Below are positions 27,311 through 33,744 of a stretch of 36,286 nucleotides of DNA, piece by piece (position 1 is the stretch's first letter; each line of letters begins with the position of its first letter). A program made the position numbers and the translations under genes. Below the pieces are notes generated by a model that was not told where the DNA came from, ran no database searches, and worked only from the letters and a program-made list of their open reading frames with translations. Origin of the DNA: a virus; the IMG/VR virus record IMGVR_UViG_3300042507_003910, positions 1 through 36,286 of that record; one strand, given 5' to 3'.

Positions 27311-28794
27311 AGATTTCCTCTAATATCCGCCAGTGATTGCTTACCAATCAGTTTTCCATCACAGAATACTGTCACTAGCTGTCCGTCCTTTTCTTCAAAC
27401 TCAGACTGTTGGTCATATAGGAAGAAGTCTTTACTTACCATCTCAATTTCAACCCGTAGTAGTCCTTTAGCAGACTTTTTGTTACCATTATCAGTTTTTG
27501 GATCTTTTGAAAGCTCACGCGCAATACCGTTTACAACTGCCCATGTAGCTTTCATTGCAAAACCAAAAGTATCGCGAGTATTGAACTGGTAAGTGTAAGA
27601 ACCAATACCGAATACAATGTTACCACTAGCAAAACCCTTATCAGCCAATCCTTTAAGAATCCGAGCAGCCCGGTCAGGTGTGATGCTGTCGCCATAAATC
27701 AGACCAACTCGCTCGTGTACTTGCTTAAAGCCTTCAGAGGTGTGCGTTCCACCAAACTGTTCCCAAAGAACTTGGACAGCTCCTTTGTATTCAGGAGTAC
27801 CTGGCTCAGCCTCACAATCACCAACAATAATCTTTACAGGATCACCAGAATCAGGGCGGAATACAACTTTAGCAAGACCAAAAGCATTTGGTTTACGAGC
27901 TAGGATTTCATTCTTAAGTGAAGGTGCAATGTTAGTAAGAACATTCCAGAAATCCCAAGTATCAGAAACGATACTAACTACACCACTAGGGTAGACTTCT
28001 GTGATGAGGCGCTTAAAGGTATTAAATTCGTCAACCTCGCCGCCTGCCGACATGACAGAGTGTTCAGTAGCAGGAACGCTACCACCAATAAGTTCCTTAT
28101 CAGAGTTCGCATTATACCATTCCTCTAGAAAATCAATGCCAGAGATAGTGTCAGTACCAGTAAAACTAAGAAGGTGTGCAGCTCCAGATTTAGCAGCTGA
28201 ATCAAGACTGGACATACCACGCATTGAGAAATCGTGACCTTGCCATTGCACAAAATCACTAGGAGTTCCAGTAAGTTTGGCGAATTTGTTCATTAGCCGG
28301 CGGAATTCGTAGGCGATTGTGGCCGAAGTACAGGTTTGCCATACTTCTGCTGAGATTGCTGTTTCAAAGTAGTTAGTAAGCCAGAAGAAATCAGGATGTG
28401 TATTAACAATGGTAAACATTGGTACACGAATATTAACACGAGAACCTTCTGGTAGTGCTTTAATATTAAGAGGTAGGTAGCCTAGATCGTGAAGAGCCTC
28501 AAAGTGAGAAACATCGATAGGGCCGATAGAATTAGTCATACGACGCTGGTATTTACCAACAACTTCATCCTTTGGCTTACTAAAGAAATTATCATTCCAT
28601 TCTTTAACTAGGAAACGCTTAATGAACGCTTGAAGCCCAAAGAATACGACTTTATTATCAAAGTCATCAAAACCCTTAAATTTATCGGCTGAACGTGCTG
28701 TCCAGTTAGAGTAAACGTACTCAGTACCTTGTGGGTATTGAAAGATGTGTCCGACTTTGTAGAAGTCGGTAGCAGTCATAGTTGTATTAGTCAT
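27301..28794 (-). CDS. nadV: Nicotinamide phosphoribosyltransferase homologue (NARP1 Namat candidate), 497 aa
   Basis: Full-length NAMPT family. The catalytic His245 is in GGSVPATEHSVMSAG, the substrate-site Asp215 in FTGTDTISG, and the phosphate-binding block RPDSGDP is at 313-319 with VSDTWDFWN before it. Length 497 compares with about 491 in animal NAMPT. Classical NAMPT makes NMN from nicotinamide and PRPP. In the phage NARP1 pathway the homologue (Namat) joins nicotinamide to ADP-ribose pyrophosphate to give NAD+ directly. The PRPP-synthetase-like gene lies in the same gene string, supporting NARP1. It has its own promoter (28821-28849) and Shine-Dalgarno AAGGAAA. Confidence 0.9.
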   Translation of the reverse strand: MTNTTMTATDFYKVGHIFQYPQGTEYVYSNWTARSADKFKGFDDFDNKVVFFGLQAFIKRFLVKEWNDNFFSKPKDEVVGKYQRRMTNSIGPIDVSHFEALHDLGYLPLNIKALPEGSRVNIRVPMFTIVNTHPDFFWLTNYFETAISAEVWQTCTSATIAYEFRRLMNKFAKLTGTPSDFVQWQGHDFSMRGMSSLDSAAKSGAAHLLSFTGTDTISGIDFLEEWYNANSDKELIGGSVPATEHSVMSAGGEVDEFNTFKRLITEVYPSGVVSIVSDTWDFWNVLTNIAPSLKNEILARKPNAFGLAKVVFRPDSGDPVKIIVGDCEAEPGTPEYKGAVQVLWEQFGGTHTSEGFKQVHERVGLIYGDSITPDRAARILKGLADKGFASGNIVFGIGSYTYQFNTRDTFGFAMKATWAVVNGIARELSKDPKTDNGNKKSAKGLLRVEIEMVSKDFFLYDQQSEFEEKDGQLVTVFCDGKLIGKQSLADIRGNLWG

Positions 28795-28820
28795 ATTTAA
28801 TTTCCTTTTTCAGATTAATA

Positions 28821-28849
28821 ATTATACTTTGTTAAGCTCTAATTTTCAA
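28821..28849 (-). promoter_or_regulatory. Promoter of the NAMPT homologue
   Basis: TTGAAA (28844-28849), 17 bp, TATAAT (28821-28826). The -35 box lies within the last codons of the macro-domain gene, so the NAMPT gene is transcribed both from here and from the upstream operon. Confidence 0.75.
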
Positions 28850-29276
28850 GTGAAAAAACAGTAACGTCAAGACCGAATAGCGCAGATTCAAATACTTCCT
28901 TCAAATCTTGTTTAGCACCACCACCAAGTCCAGCCCCTATAAACGGCATCTTAATAGGTAGGTTCAAAATCTTAGCCATAGTGCCTATTTGTACTAATCC
29001 CATGTGCAGAGCGTCATAATTAACGTATATTTTACCTTCATAACCGTAGTTACGTTGAGAGATAAGATTACACATAATAGTACCGTTAAAATTAACACAA
29101 GATACTTCACCTAGTTTCTGTTCCATTTCTAGGTAAGTTATATATAGTTCCGGGAAGTCAGACCTAACTATCTTAGCTACTCCAGAACCCATAGTACGTT
29201 GTGCATTACAACCATGTACAAAGATACACGGCCCCCTTAAGTGGTCGAATACATTACCTTTTTCGTATTTAATCAT
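28839..29276 (-). CDS. Macro-domain protein, ADP-ribose-binding family, 145 aa
   Basis: A single macro domain: HGCNAQRTMGSGVAKIV at 21-37 and the phosphate loop IGAGLGGG at 113-120, as in the ADP-ribose-1''-phosphatase (Poa1-like) branch. Such domains bind ADP-ribose, or remove phosphate or acyl groups from its derivatives. It lies between the PRPP-synthetase and NAMPT homologues with 4-bp overlaps. It could feed ADP-ribose into NAD+ resynthesis, or sequester or hydrolyse ADP-ribose-derived immune signals. The family is clear; the role is inference. Confidence 0.88.
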   Translation of the reverse strand: MIKYEKGNVFDHLRGPCIFVHGCNAQRTMGSGVAKIVRSDFPELYITYLEMEQKLGEVSCVNFNGTIMCNLISQRNYGYEGKIYVNYDALHMGLVQIGTMAKILNLPIKMPFIGAGLGGGAKQDLKEVFESALFGLDVTVFSLEN

Positions 29277-29497
29277 TTTCGCATATCCTCAATATCTTCT
29301 TCAGCTATAAAGCCATCTAATAGTCTATTAGATATAGATGTAAGAGTGCCATCATCATTTAATAATCCATAAGAGTGTAGTTTACAGAATACTTTATTCG
29401 GTAACTTAGAACCTGATCTAGCGAATATTAAGGCTTCTCTAACAGTAATACCTGGCTTCCTATTCTTTGTTAAGTGGCTAATAACTGAAACTCTCAT
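29273..29497 (-). CDS. Small operon protein of unknown function, 74 aa
   Basis: MRVSVISHLTKNRKPGITVR, helical, with GLLNDDGTLTSISNRLL and an acidic C-terminus, an outline compatible with a small winged-helix fold. It is embedded by 4-bp overlaps between the PRPP-synthetase and macro-domain genes, so it is produced with them. Not recognised. Confidence 0.6.
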   Translation of the reverse strand: MRVSVISHLTKNRKPGITVREALIFARSGSKLPNKVFCKLHSYGLLNDDGTLTSISNRLLDGFIAEEDIEDMRK

Positions 29498-30294
29498 ACT
29501 ACAATAATCCTTTTATCTTCAAACCATGGATTAGCACAGTAAATCTTATCAATAAGACCGTTAAAAACATTCAGACCTTTAGAAAAGATACCGTGTGTAA
29601 CATACAGATCAATAGGTAGATTTGTATTAGCCTGTAGAACTTTAGCAAGCTCAACAAAGGTACGCCCACCATCACAAATATCATCTACAATAAGAAATCG
29701 CTTACTAGAGTTCATAAGAGCTACAGGGTTAGCATCAACACGTGTACCAGTAATATTACCTGTAACTGGGTCTCGAACTTTATAGGCCGTAATAAATTCA
29801 CTATTAGTGATTGCCGCTAGTTTAACAATTTTCTTAGCAGCACCAGCATCAGGAGCTACTAGGATAGTATCGGGTATACTTACGATATTTTTTGCGATTT
29901 CATGCTGTTCAACAACTGTAAGGTTATTGATTAGAGCAGTAGTAACATCAGAGTGGGGATCCCAAATTTCTACGTCCGCATAATTCTGCGAATTAATCAG
30001 GTTAGCAAAGACTTTAATACTAAGAGCCTCACCCGGTACGGATACACGGTCTTGCCTAGCATAGGGTACATATGGCATAGATAGATTAAGCCGACTTCTA
30101 GGAAACATACGCTTAACGGCGTCTGTAACCATAAGAAGCTCTATAATTTCAGTCGGGCTTTGTAAGTTGGCTTCAATTGTATTGATTGGATGCGGATACT
30201 TAGGGGCTCGGTCAATACGAATAGACACCTCACCACCAGGGAAGATAAACTGTTTATACCCAACTTTCTCGATTCCGTTATAGATTTCAATCAT
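29494..30294 (-). CDS. prs: PRPP-synthetase homologue (NARP1 Adps candidate), 266 aa
   Basis: Phosphoribosyl pyrophosphate synthetase fold: PYVPYARQDR at 74-83, DPHS at 112-115, APDAGAAKK at 147-155, and the PRPP loop VDDICDGGRTF at 203-213. It is shorter than cellular Prs (about 315 residues). In NARP1 phages the homologue (Adps) transfers pyrophosphate from ATP to ADP-ribose. Sequence alone does not separate Adps from true Prs here; linkage to the NAMPT homologue does. The ATG at 30294 follows GGGAGGGGAGTGG; an upstream ATG-type extension runs into the previous gene. Confidence 0.88.
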   Translation of the reverse strand: MIEIYNGIEKVGYKQFIFPGGEVSIRIDRAPKYPHPINTIEANLQSPTEIIELLMVTDAVKRMFPRSRLNLSMPYVPYARQDRVSVPGEALSIKVFANLINSQNYADVEIWDPHSDVTTALINNLTVVEQHEIAKNIVSIPDTILVAPDAGAAKKIVKLAAITNSEFITAYKVRDPVTGNITGTRVDANPVALMNSSKRFLIVDDICDGGRTFVELAKVLQANTNLPIDLYVTHGIFSKGLNVFNGLIDKIYCANPWFEDKRIIVV

Positions 30295-30484
30295 TCCACT
30301 CCCCTCCCAAAATAGTATCTGCAATAGATATTGCAGTAAAATAAGCATTACAAGTAGCTTCTGCCCTCATTCTAGCTTTGTCACTAAGTAACAAATTTTT
30401 AGCCCTAGAATCGGCCTCTTCAGCCAGAGCTTGCATCTGATTAAGAAATTGGCACAGTTCTGGTGTACGATTAGTGTAGCTCAT
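30287..30484 (-). CDS. Small helical protein, 65 aa
   Basis: MSYTNRTPELCQFLNQMQAL, almost entirely helical, Ala- and Glu-rich, ending ISIADTILGGEWND. The ATG at 30484 gives an ATGA overlap with the first gene of the operon, and the end overlaps the PRPP-synthetase gene by 8 bp. Its G-rich end supplies that gene's ribosome-binding site. Confidence 0.6.
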   Translation of the reverse strand: MSYTNRTPELCQFLNQMQALAEEADSRAKNLLLSDKARMRAEATCNAYFTAISIADTILGGEWND

Positions 30485-30666
30485 TCTTCGAGTTCCTTCC
30501 ATTCTTTGTACATGTGCATAACTTCAGCAGCAGACATTTCTGACAAACCATCTACGGCCTGCAAGTATTCTTCTTGAGTATTATAGCCTTCCTCGTACAG
30601 AGTTTGGAACTCATTTACAAGGTATTGCATAGCGCGATCATAGGGTGAAAATCGTTTCTGTTTCAT
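30481..30666 (-). CDS. First gene of the NAD+ operon, helical protein of 61 aa
   Basis: MKQKRFSPYDRAMQYLVNEF, a charged helical protein ending MHMYKEWKELEE. Shine-Dalgarno CAGGAAA. It follows the composite promoter at 30693-30740 and heads the set 30666-28839. Function unknown. Confidence 0.6.
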   Translation of the reverse strand: MKQKRFSPYDRAMQYLVNEFQTLYEEGYNTQEEYLQAVDGLSEMSAAEVMHMYKEWKELEE

Positions 30667-30692
30667 GTGATTTCCTGATTAAGTAAGAATAT

Positions 30693-30740
30693 ATTATAGA
30701 TTACTAAACGAAAACGCTCAAGACCGAAATCTTGAGCGTT
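30693..30740 (-). promoter_or_regulatory. Composite terminator-promoter, copy 3 (NAD+ operon promoter)
   Basis: Arms AACGCTCAAGA and TCTTGAGCGTT form a terminator hairpin after phoH, followed by TTCG. TTGAGC in the second arm is the -35 (30716-30721), 17 bp from TATAAT (30693-30698). Confidence 0.75.
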
Positions 30741-30743
30741 AAT

Positions 30744-31418
30744 TTATAATATCTCTGAATCTGCGATAATAAGTGCTTTACAGAAAGCTGAGCGCACGAT
30801 ATCTTGGTGTGTAAAGTTCACCAGTTCGAAATCATCAACCATCTTATTGGCTAGGTGCTTTAGGTACTCTGAGCTAGAACCTTTGGGAAGGTCGGATTGC
30901 TTTGCATCACCTAATACTAGAACTCTTGAATTATTGCCTAGTCTAGTCAATACGGAGTATAATTCATGACGTGTAAGGTTTTGTGACTCATCAATTACCA
31001 CGGTAGCATCTTCCCAAGTACTTCCGCGTACAAAGGATGTTGGTTCAGTTCTGATAGAGCCACGGTGTAACAAAGAGTCCCATGCTGTTCCAGAATCACA
31101 AATATGATTTACATGATCTTTATATAGTTCAAAGTAAGGAGCAGCTTTTTCCTCCGCCGTACCAGGCAGAAAACCCATATCTCTGGTTGAGACTGTTGAC
31201 CTAACAAAGATGATTTCTCTGGTTTCTTGTGCAAAAAGGGATTTTAAAGCTAAATAAGTAGCTAGAAATGTTTTGCCTGTTCCGGCGGAGCCTGAAGCTA
31301 TAATATTATAACCATCTTCCCATGCTTCAAACATTTGTTTTTGTGCATAGGTTAGGGGTTTAATACCCCTAATGTATAGATTATCTGCTTGCTTACGAAC
31401 TCTTTGAGGTTTTGCCAT
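30744..31418 (-). CDS. phoH: PhoH-like ATPase, 224 aa
   Basis: P-loop GSAGTGKTF at 43-51, Walker B VIDESQN at 141-147, and sensor GDAKQSD at 170-176, the PhoH pattern related to superfamily 1 helicases. It is widespread in phages; proposed roles are RNA unwinding or phosphate stress, neither proven. ATG at 31418 with AGGAA. A terminator for the preceding RNA locus lies just upstream and the composite element just downstream, so it is a single-gene unit. Confidence 0.9.
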   Translation of the reverse strand: MAKPQRVRKQADNLYIRGIKPLTYAQKQMFEAWEDGYNIIASGSAGTGKTFLATYLALKSLFAQETREIIFVRSTVSTRDMGFLPGTAEEKAAPYFELYKDHVNHICDSGTAWDSLLHRGSIRTEPTSFVRGSTWEDATVVIDESQNLTRHELYSVLTRLGNNSRVLVLGDAKQSDLPKGSSSEYLKHLANKMVDDFELVNFTHQDIVRSAFCKALIIADSEIL

Positions 31419-31450
31419 ATATTATGGATTCCTGGTGACACACTGTAGAT

Positions 31451-31478
31451 AAGAAAAAAGCCAGACTAGCTGGCTTTT
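31451..31478 (-). terminator. Strong terminator of the RNA locus
   Basis: Minus strand AAAAGCCAG-CTAGT-CTGGCTTTT followed by TTCTT. It separates the RNA locus from phoH. Confidence 0.85.
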
Positions 31479-31816
31479 ATTTGAATCTGTGAGCTTTTCT
31501 TTGATATGAGAGAAAAGCTTGAAAACAACCCAGTAATTTTTCTTTATGCTCTTGCGGAGCTGGCGTGCGTTATCTTAGAGGTATTACGACACTCAAGATC
31601 ACCTAGTAGAAGCATGTAACTACCGAATGAGTTGGTCTCTATGCCTAGATAGCAACCCAACAAGGGTAGGTCTTCTACCTCTAGCCTTTATATTAGTGGG
31701 GAGGCCAGGGAAACCCTAAAGTCAAGAAGTTGAAAGGTCTGAGAAGGAATAGCAGACTTAGCGGTTTATCATTTTACCGCCTGCTTGTAGTATTACTCAC
31801 GTTATCCAACTCTTGA
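31451..31816 (-). ncRNA. Candidate structured non-coding RNA, about 365 nt
   Basis: There is no plausible ORF between a near-consensus promoter (31823-31851) and a strong terminator (31451-31478). The predicted transcript has many pairings. A long-range 7-bp helix joins GAGTTGG (31812-31806) to CCAACTC (31635-31629). Others are AGCAG-GCGGT..ACCGC..CTGCT, GGTAG..CTACC, GCTC-CGCAA-GAGC, and a 9-bp stem AGCTTTTCT/AGAAAAGCT near the 3' end. The size is in the range of tmRNA or RNase P RNA, but their conserved cores are not seen. I do not recognise the family. Confidence 0.65.
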
Positions 31817-31822
31817 AAACAT

Positions 31823-31851
31823 ATTATAGTATACTCGACTAAAAAAGTCAA
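31823..31851 (-). promoter_or_regulatory. Near-consensus promoter of the RNA locus
   Basis: TTGACT (31846-31851), 17 bp, TATAAT (31823-31828). This is the best sigma70 match in the window. Confidence 0.85.
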
Positions 31852-31859
31852 GTTAATTT

Positions 31860-32189
31860 TTATGGTCGGAAGTATTCATCAGAACTTTTATCCAGAGCCT
31901 TTAGCAAAAGCCTAAGCACTGATTTATTAGTCTTCTCTAGACCTTCTAAAGTATCTGGTGGAACTTTCATAGCTTTAGCTATTAAATCTACAATTTCCTG
32001 CTTAGGAATGGGTTTCTCACCAGTTTTTGTAAGATACCCGGGCTTCTTATATAGACCAGCCGCAGTAAGAATAGCTATGATACTCCTAGTAGAAGTATCA
32101 AATTTCTGACTAAGAAACTGTATATTATCTTGCGTGGGGTCTTCTTTGAAGAACTCTTTAATTAGAGATTTCGTCTCACTTGTTAGCAT
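31860..32189 (-). CDS. Helix-turn-helix protein, paralogue of 16576-16980, 109 aa
   Basis: FLSQKFDTSTRSIIAILTAA, then GLYKKPGYLTKTGEKPIPKQ and LEKTNKSVLRLLLKAL, aligning motif by motif with the early HTH protein at 16576. It lacks that protein's acidic C-terminal tail. It probably binds DNA as a transcription factor. It sits just before the RNA locus promoter, with an 8-bp stop-to-promoter gap. Overlaps the gene upstream by 7 bp. Confidence 0.7.
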   Translation of the reverse strand: MLTSETKSLIKEFFKEDPTQDNIQFLSQKFDTSTRSIIAILTAAGLYKKPGYLTKTGEKPIPKQEIVDLIAKAMKVPPDTLEGLEKTNKSVLRLLLKALDKSSDEYFRP

Positions 32190-32422
32190 ATATTTTCACC
32201 ATAGTACCATCTTAGTACATAAGATGCACCCTGAGTTTCTCCCTTAGGCATTAATCTAATCCTAGTAAAGGAGAATCTATAGGCAAAAAAGCCATTCTCG
32301 GTGTATTCACCCAACCTAACAGACTTCTCACCATCATGGTCTACTAGAACTACTAAGGGTCTATTGACTATCATAGACCATAAACATTTTATTTTATTTT
32401 TTAAGCACATACGAGTTATCAT
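32183..32422 (-). CDS. Conserved hypothetical phage protein, 79 aa
   Basis: MITRMCLKNKIKCLWSMIVN, a basic hydrophobic start, then RPLVVLVDHDGEKSVRLGEY and a beta-rich end. The ATG at 32422 has AAGG 6 bp upstream. The pattern resembles a small protein common in phages, of unknown function. Confidence 0.6.
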   Translation of the reverse strand: MITRMCLKNKIKCLWSMIVNRPLVVLVDHDGEKSVRLGEYTENGFFAYRFSFTRIRLMPKGETQGASYVLRWYYGENIC

Positions 32423-32504
32423 TAGAAGCCTTAATAAGACAGTGATTCAATTTTACTAAATAAATACCCTTTTGTAAAACCTTTGTTACTGTCATTGTTT
32501 TCAT
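32394..32504 (-). CDS. Small basic protein, 36 aa
   Basis: ATG at 32504 in an ATGA overlap: MKTMTVTKVLQKGIYLVKLN, then HCLIKASNDNSYVLKK. Overlaps the downstream gene by 29 bp. Short, but tightly coupled on the upstream side. Confidence 0.45.
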   Translation of the reverse strand: MKTMTVTKVLQKGIYLVKLNHCLIKASNDNSYVLKK

Positions 32505-32635
32505 TTACTAATCCTTTGTTGTAGCCAACTTTGAATAATATTAGGTGCTGAAGCAGGAACTACGTAGACCAAACCATCTTTCTTAATTAGGGTAAAATTG
32601 CCTAAAAACTTATTAAATTTTGCAAATGTCTTCAT
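32501..32635 (-). CDS. Small basic protein, 44 aa
   Basis: ATG at 32635 in an ATGA overlap with the SprT-like gene: MKTFAKFNKFLGNFTLIKKD, then VVPASAPNIIQSWLQQRISK. The second ATGA overlap at 32501 makes translation likely. Function unknown. Confidence 0.55.
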   Translation of the reverse strand: MKTFAKFNKFLGNFTLIKKDGLVYVVPASAPNIIQSWLQQRISK

Positions 32636-33138
32636 ACAAATTTCCTTTCTTTACCAGTGAAAAAGATAGGGCCCTTGCAAGTACAGTGGTGACTAGAGCC
32701 AGCCTGAATCTTAGCGTGAGTAGGCTTAGCCACTTCGTAAGTCTTAGCACAAACACGACATATATACTCATAGCGAGTCTTAACGCGCTTAGTAGAAACA
32801 GAATCTACATTATAAGTATGATAAGTACGGCCGTCATAACCTGCAGTTTGCATAACAGAACGAAACTCAGGGCCATGAGCTTGCTTAGCAAACGGATAGG
32901 CTTGATGCGTGATCAAGTGGGCCACTTCATGAGCCACAGTAGTCATGAACTCACGACCATTCTCTAGAGCAAGAATTTCATTAAATTGCAGTTTATGCAA
33001 TTGGTAAAAAGCCTTACCAGCTACACTAGACTTAGAGAAAAACTCTACTGATGGCATAGCCTTGTTCTTGATATTGTACACCTTGCACATATCTTCCCAC
33101 AGGATAGCAACTTCAGAGATAATGTCATCGCGGGTCAT
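32632..33138 (-). CDS. SprT-like zinc metalloprotease with zinc ribbon, 168 aa
   Basis: HEVAH at 70-74 with third ligand His88 (AHGPEF), and a C-terminal zinc ribbon with C127-x2-C130 (CRVC) and C152-x-C154 (CTC). This is the full SprT/Spartan-like layout, linked to DNA-protein crosslink proteolysis in cells. The ATG at 33138 has Shine-Dalgarno AAGGAAG. It differs in sequence and domain content from the early SprT-like protein at 13857. Confidence 0.85.
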   Translation of the reverse strand: MTRDDIISEVAILWEDMCKVYNIKNKAMPSVEFFSKSSVAGKAFYQLHKLQFNEILALENGREFMTTVAHEVAHLITHQAYPFAKQAHGPEFRSVMQTAGYDGRTYHTYNVDSVSTKRVKTRYEYICRVCAKTYEVAKPTHAKIQAGSSHHCTCKGPIFFTGKERKFV

Positions 33139-33168
33139 CTGTTCTTCCTTAATCAATCAATACAAATA

Positions 33169-33197
33169 ATTATACAGAATTAACCAAGGAAGAACAA
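33169..33197 (-). promoter_or_regulatory. Promoter of the SprT-like operon
   Basis: TTGTTC (33192-33197), 17 bp, TATAAT (33169-33174). Confidence 0.7.
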
Positions 33198-33209
33198 GCC
33201 GAAAATTTC

Positions 33210-33443
33210 TTACCTACCCATACCATCAGGACTTTTAACCCATCCATCTAGGTACATTTGGTGTTCTAGCTTTTTAACACGCTCTCTAAGAGTGTATATT
33301 TCAACTTCATGCATTAGGCACTTAACATGCTCTTTCTCATATAAGGCATCCAACTTTTTTAAAGCTAATTGTAACTCAGTTACTAGGTGTAGTAAGTCTT
33401 CTATACCACCAGTAGATAGTGGTGTGTTATCAGGGTCATACAT
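33210..33443 (-). CDS. Coiled-coil protein of unknown function, 77 aa
   Basis: MYDPDNTPLSTGGIEDLLHL, then a long helix with heptad-like Leu (LQLALKKLDALYEKEHV and LRERVKKLEHQM), ending WVKSPDGMGR. Several in-frame ATGs (33443, 33449, 33452) compete; 33443 has the best distance to GAGG. Function unknown. Confidence 0.55.
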   Translation of the reverse strand: MYDPDNTPLSTGGIEDLLHLVTELQLALKKLDALYEKEHVKCLMHEVEIYTLRERVKKLEHQMYLDGWVKSPDGMGR

Positions 33444-33744
33444 TTCCATCATCCTCTGCCCATTCACGCCTATCGTCCAACAGGCACTTTTTAGTAGACC
33501 AGTATAATTGTAATTGTGTATAATGATCTACAAGATTACTATAATCTTCCGGCTTTATAGCCCACCCCAAATCGGGGTGGAAGGCCATACTTATATGTTC
33601 TTCGGCCATAGCTAGCTTAGCCTGTAGTTCTTCTTTCTGTTTAAATTGATTCCGATAGCATTCTCTCCAGAATTTAACACTACCAGCAGCAATTTCCAGC
33701 CGTTCCTCAATAGGAATAAGAGGGTTATCCCACAGCTCAAGCAT
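33436..33744 (-). CDS. Helical protein of unknown function, 102 aa
   Basis: ATG at 33744 with AAAGGA upstream: MLELWDNPLIPIEERLEIAA, a charged helix FWRECYRNQFKQKEELQAKL and an acidic end. It overlaps the RNA ligase by 8 bp, so the two are co-translated. No recognised domain. Confidence 0.6.
   Translation of the reverse strand: MLELWDNPLIPIEERLEIAAGSVKFWRECYRNQFKQKEELQAKLAMAEEHISMAFHPDLGWAIKPEDYSNLVDHYTQLQLYWSTKKCLLDDRREWAEDDGNV

Noticed and set aside
31540-31600. Similarity of CGCCAGCTCC near the 3' side of the RNA locus to a tmRNA end
   Set aside because: The matching 5' acceptor strand, the GGTTCGANNCC T-arm and a tag reading frame are not found, so tmRNA is not supported.
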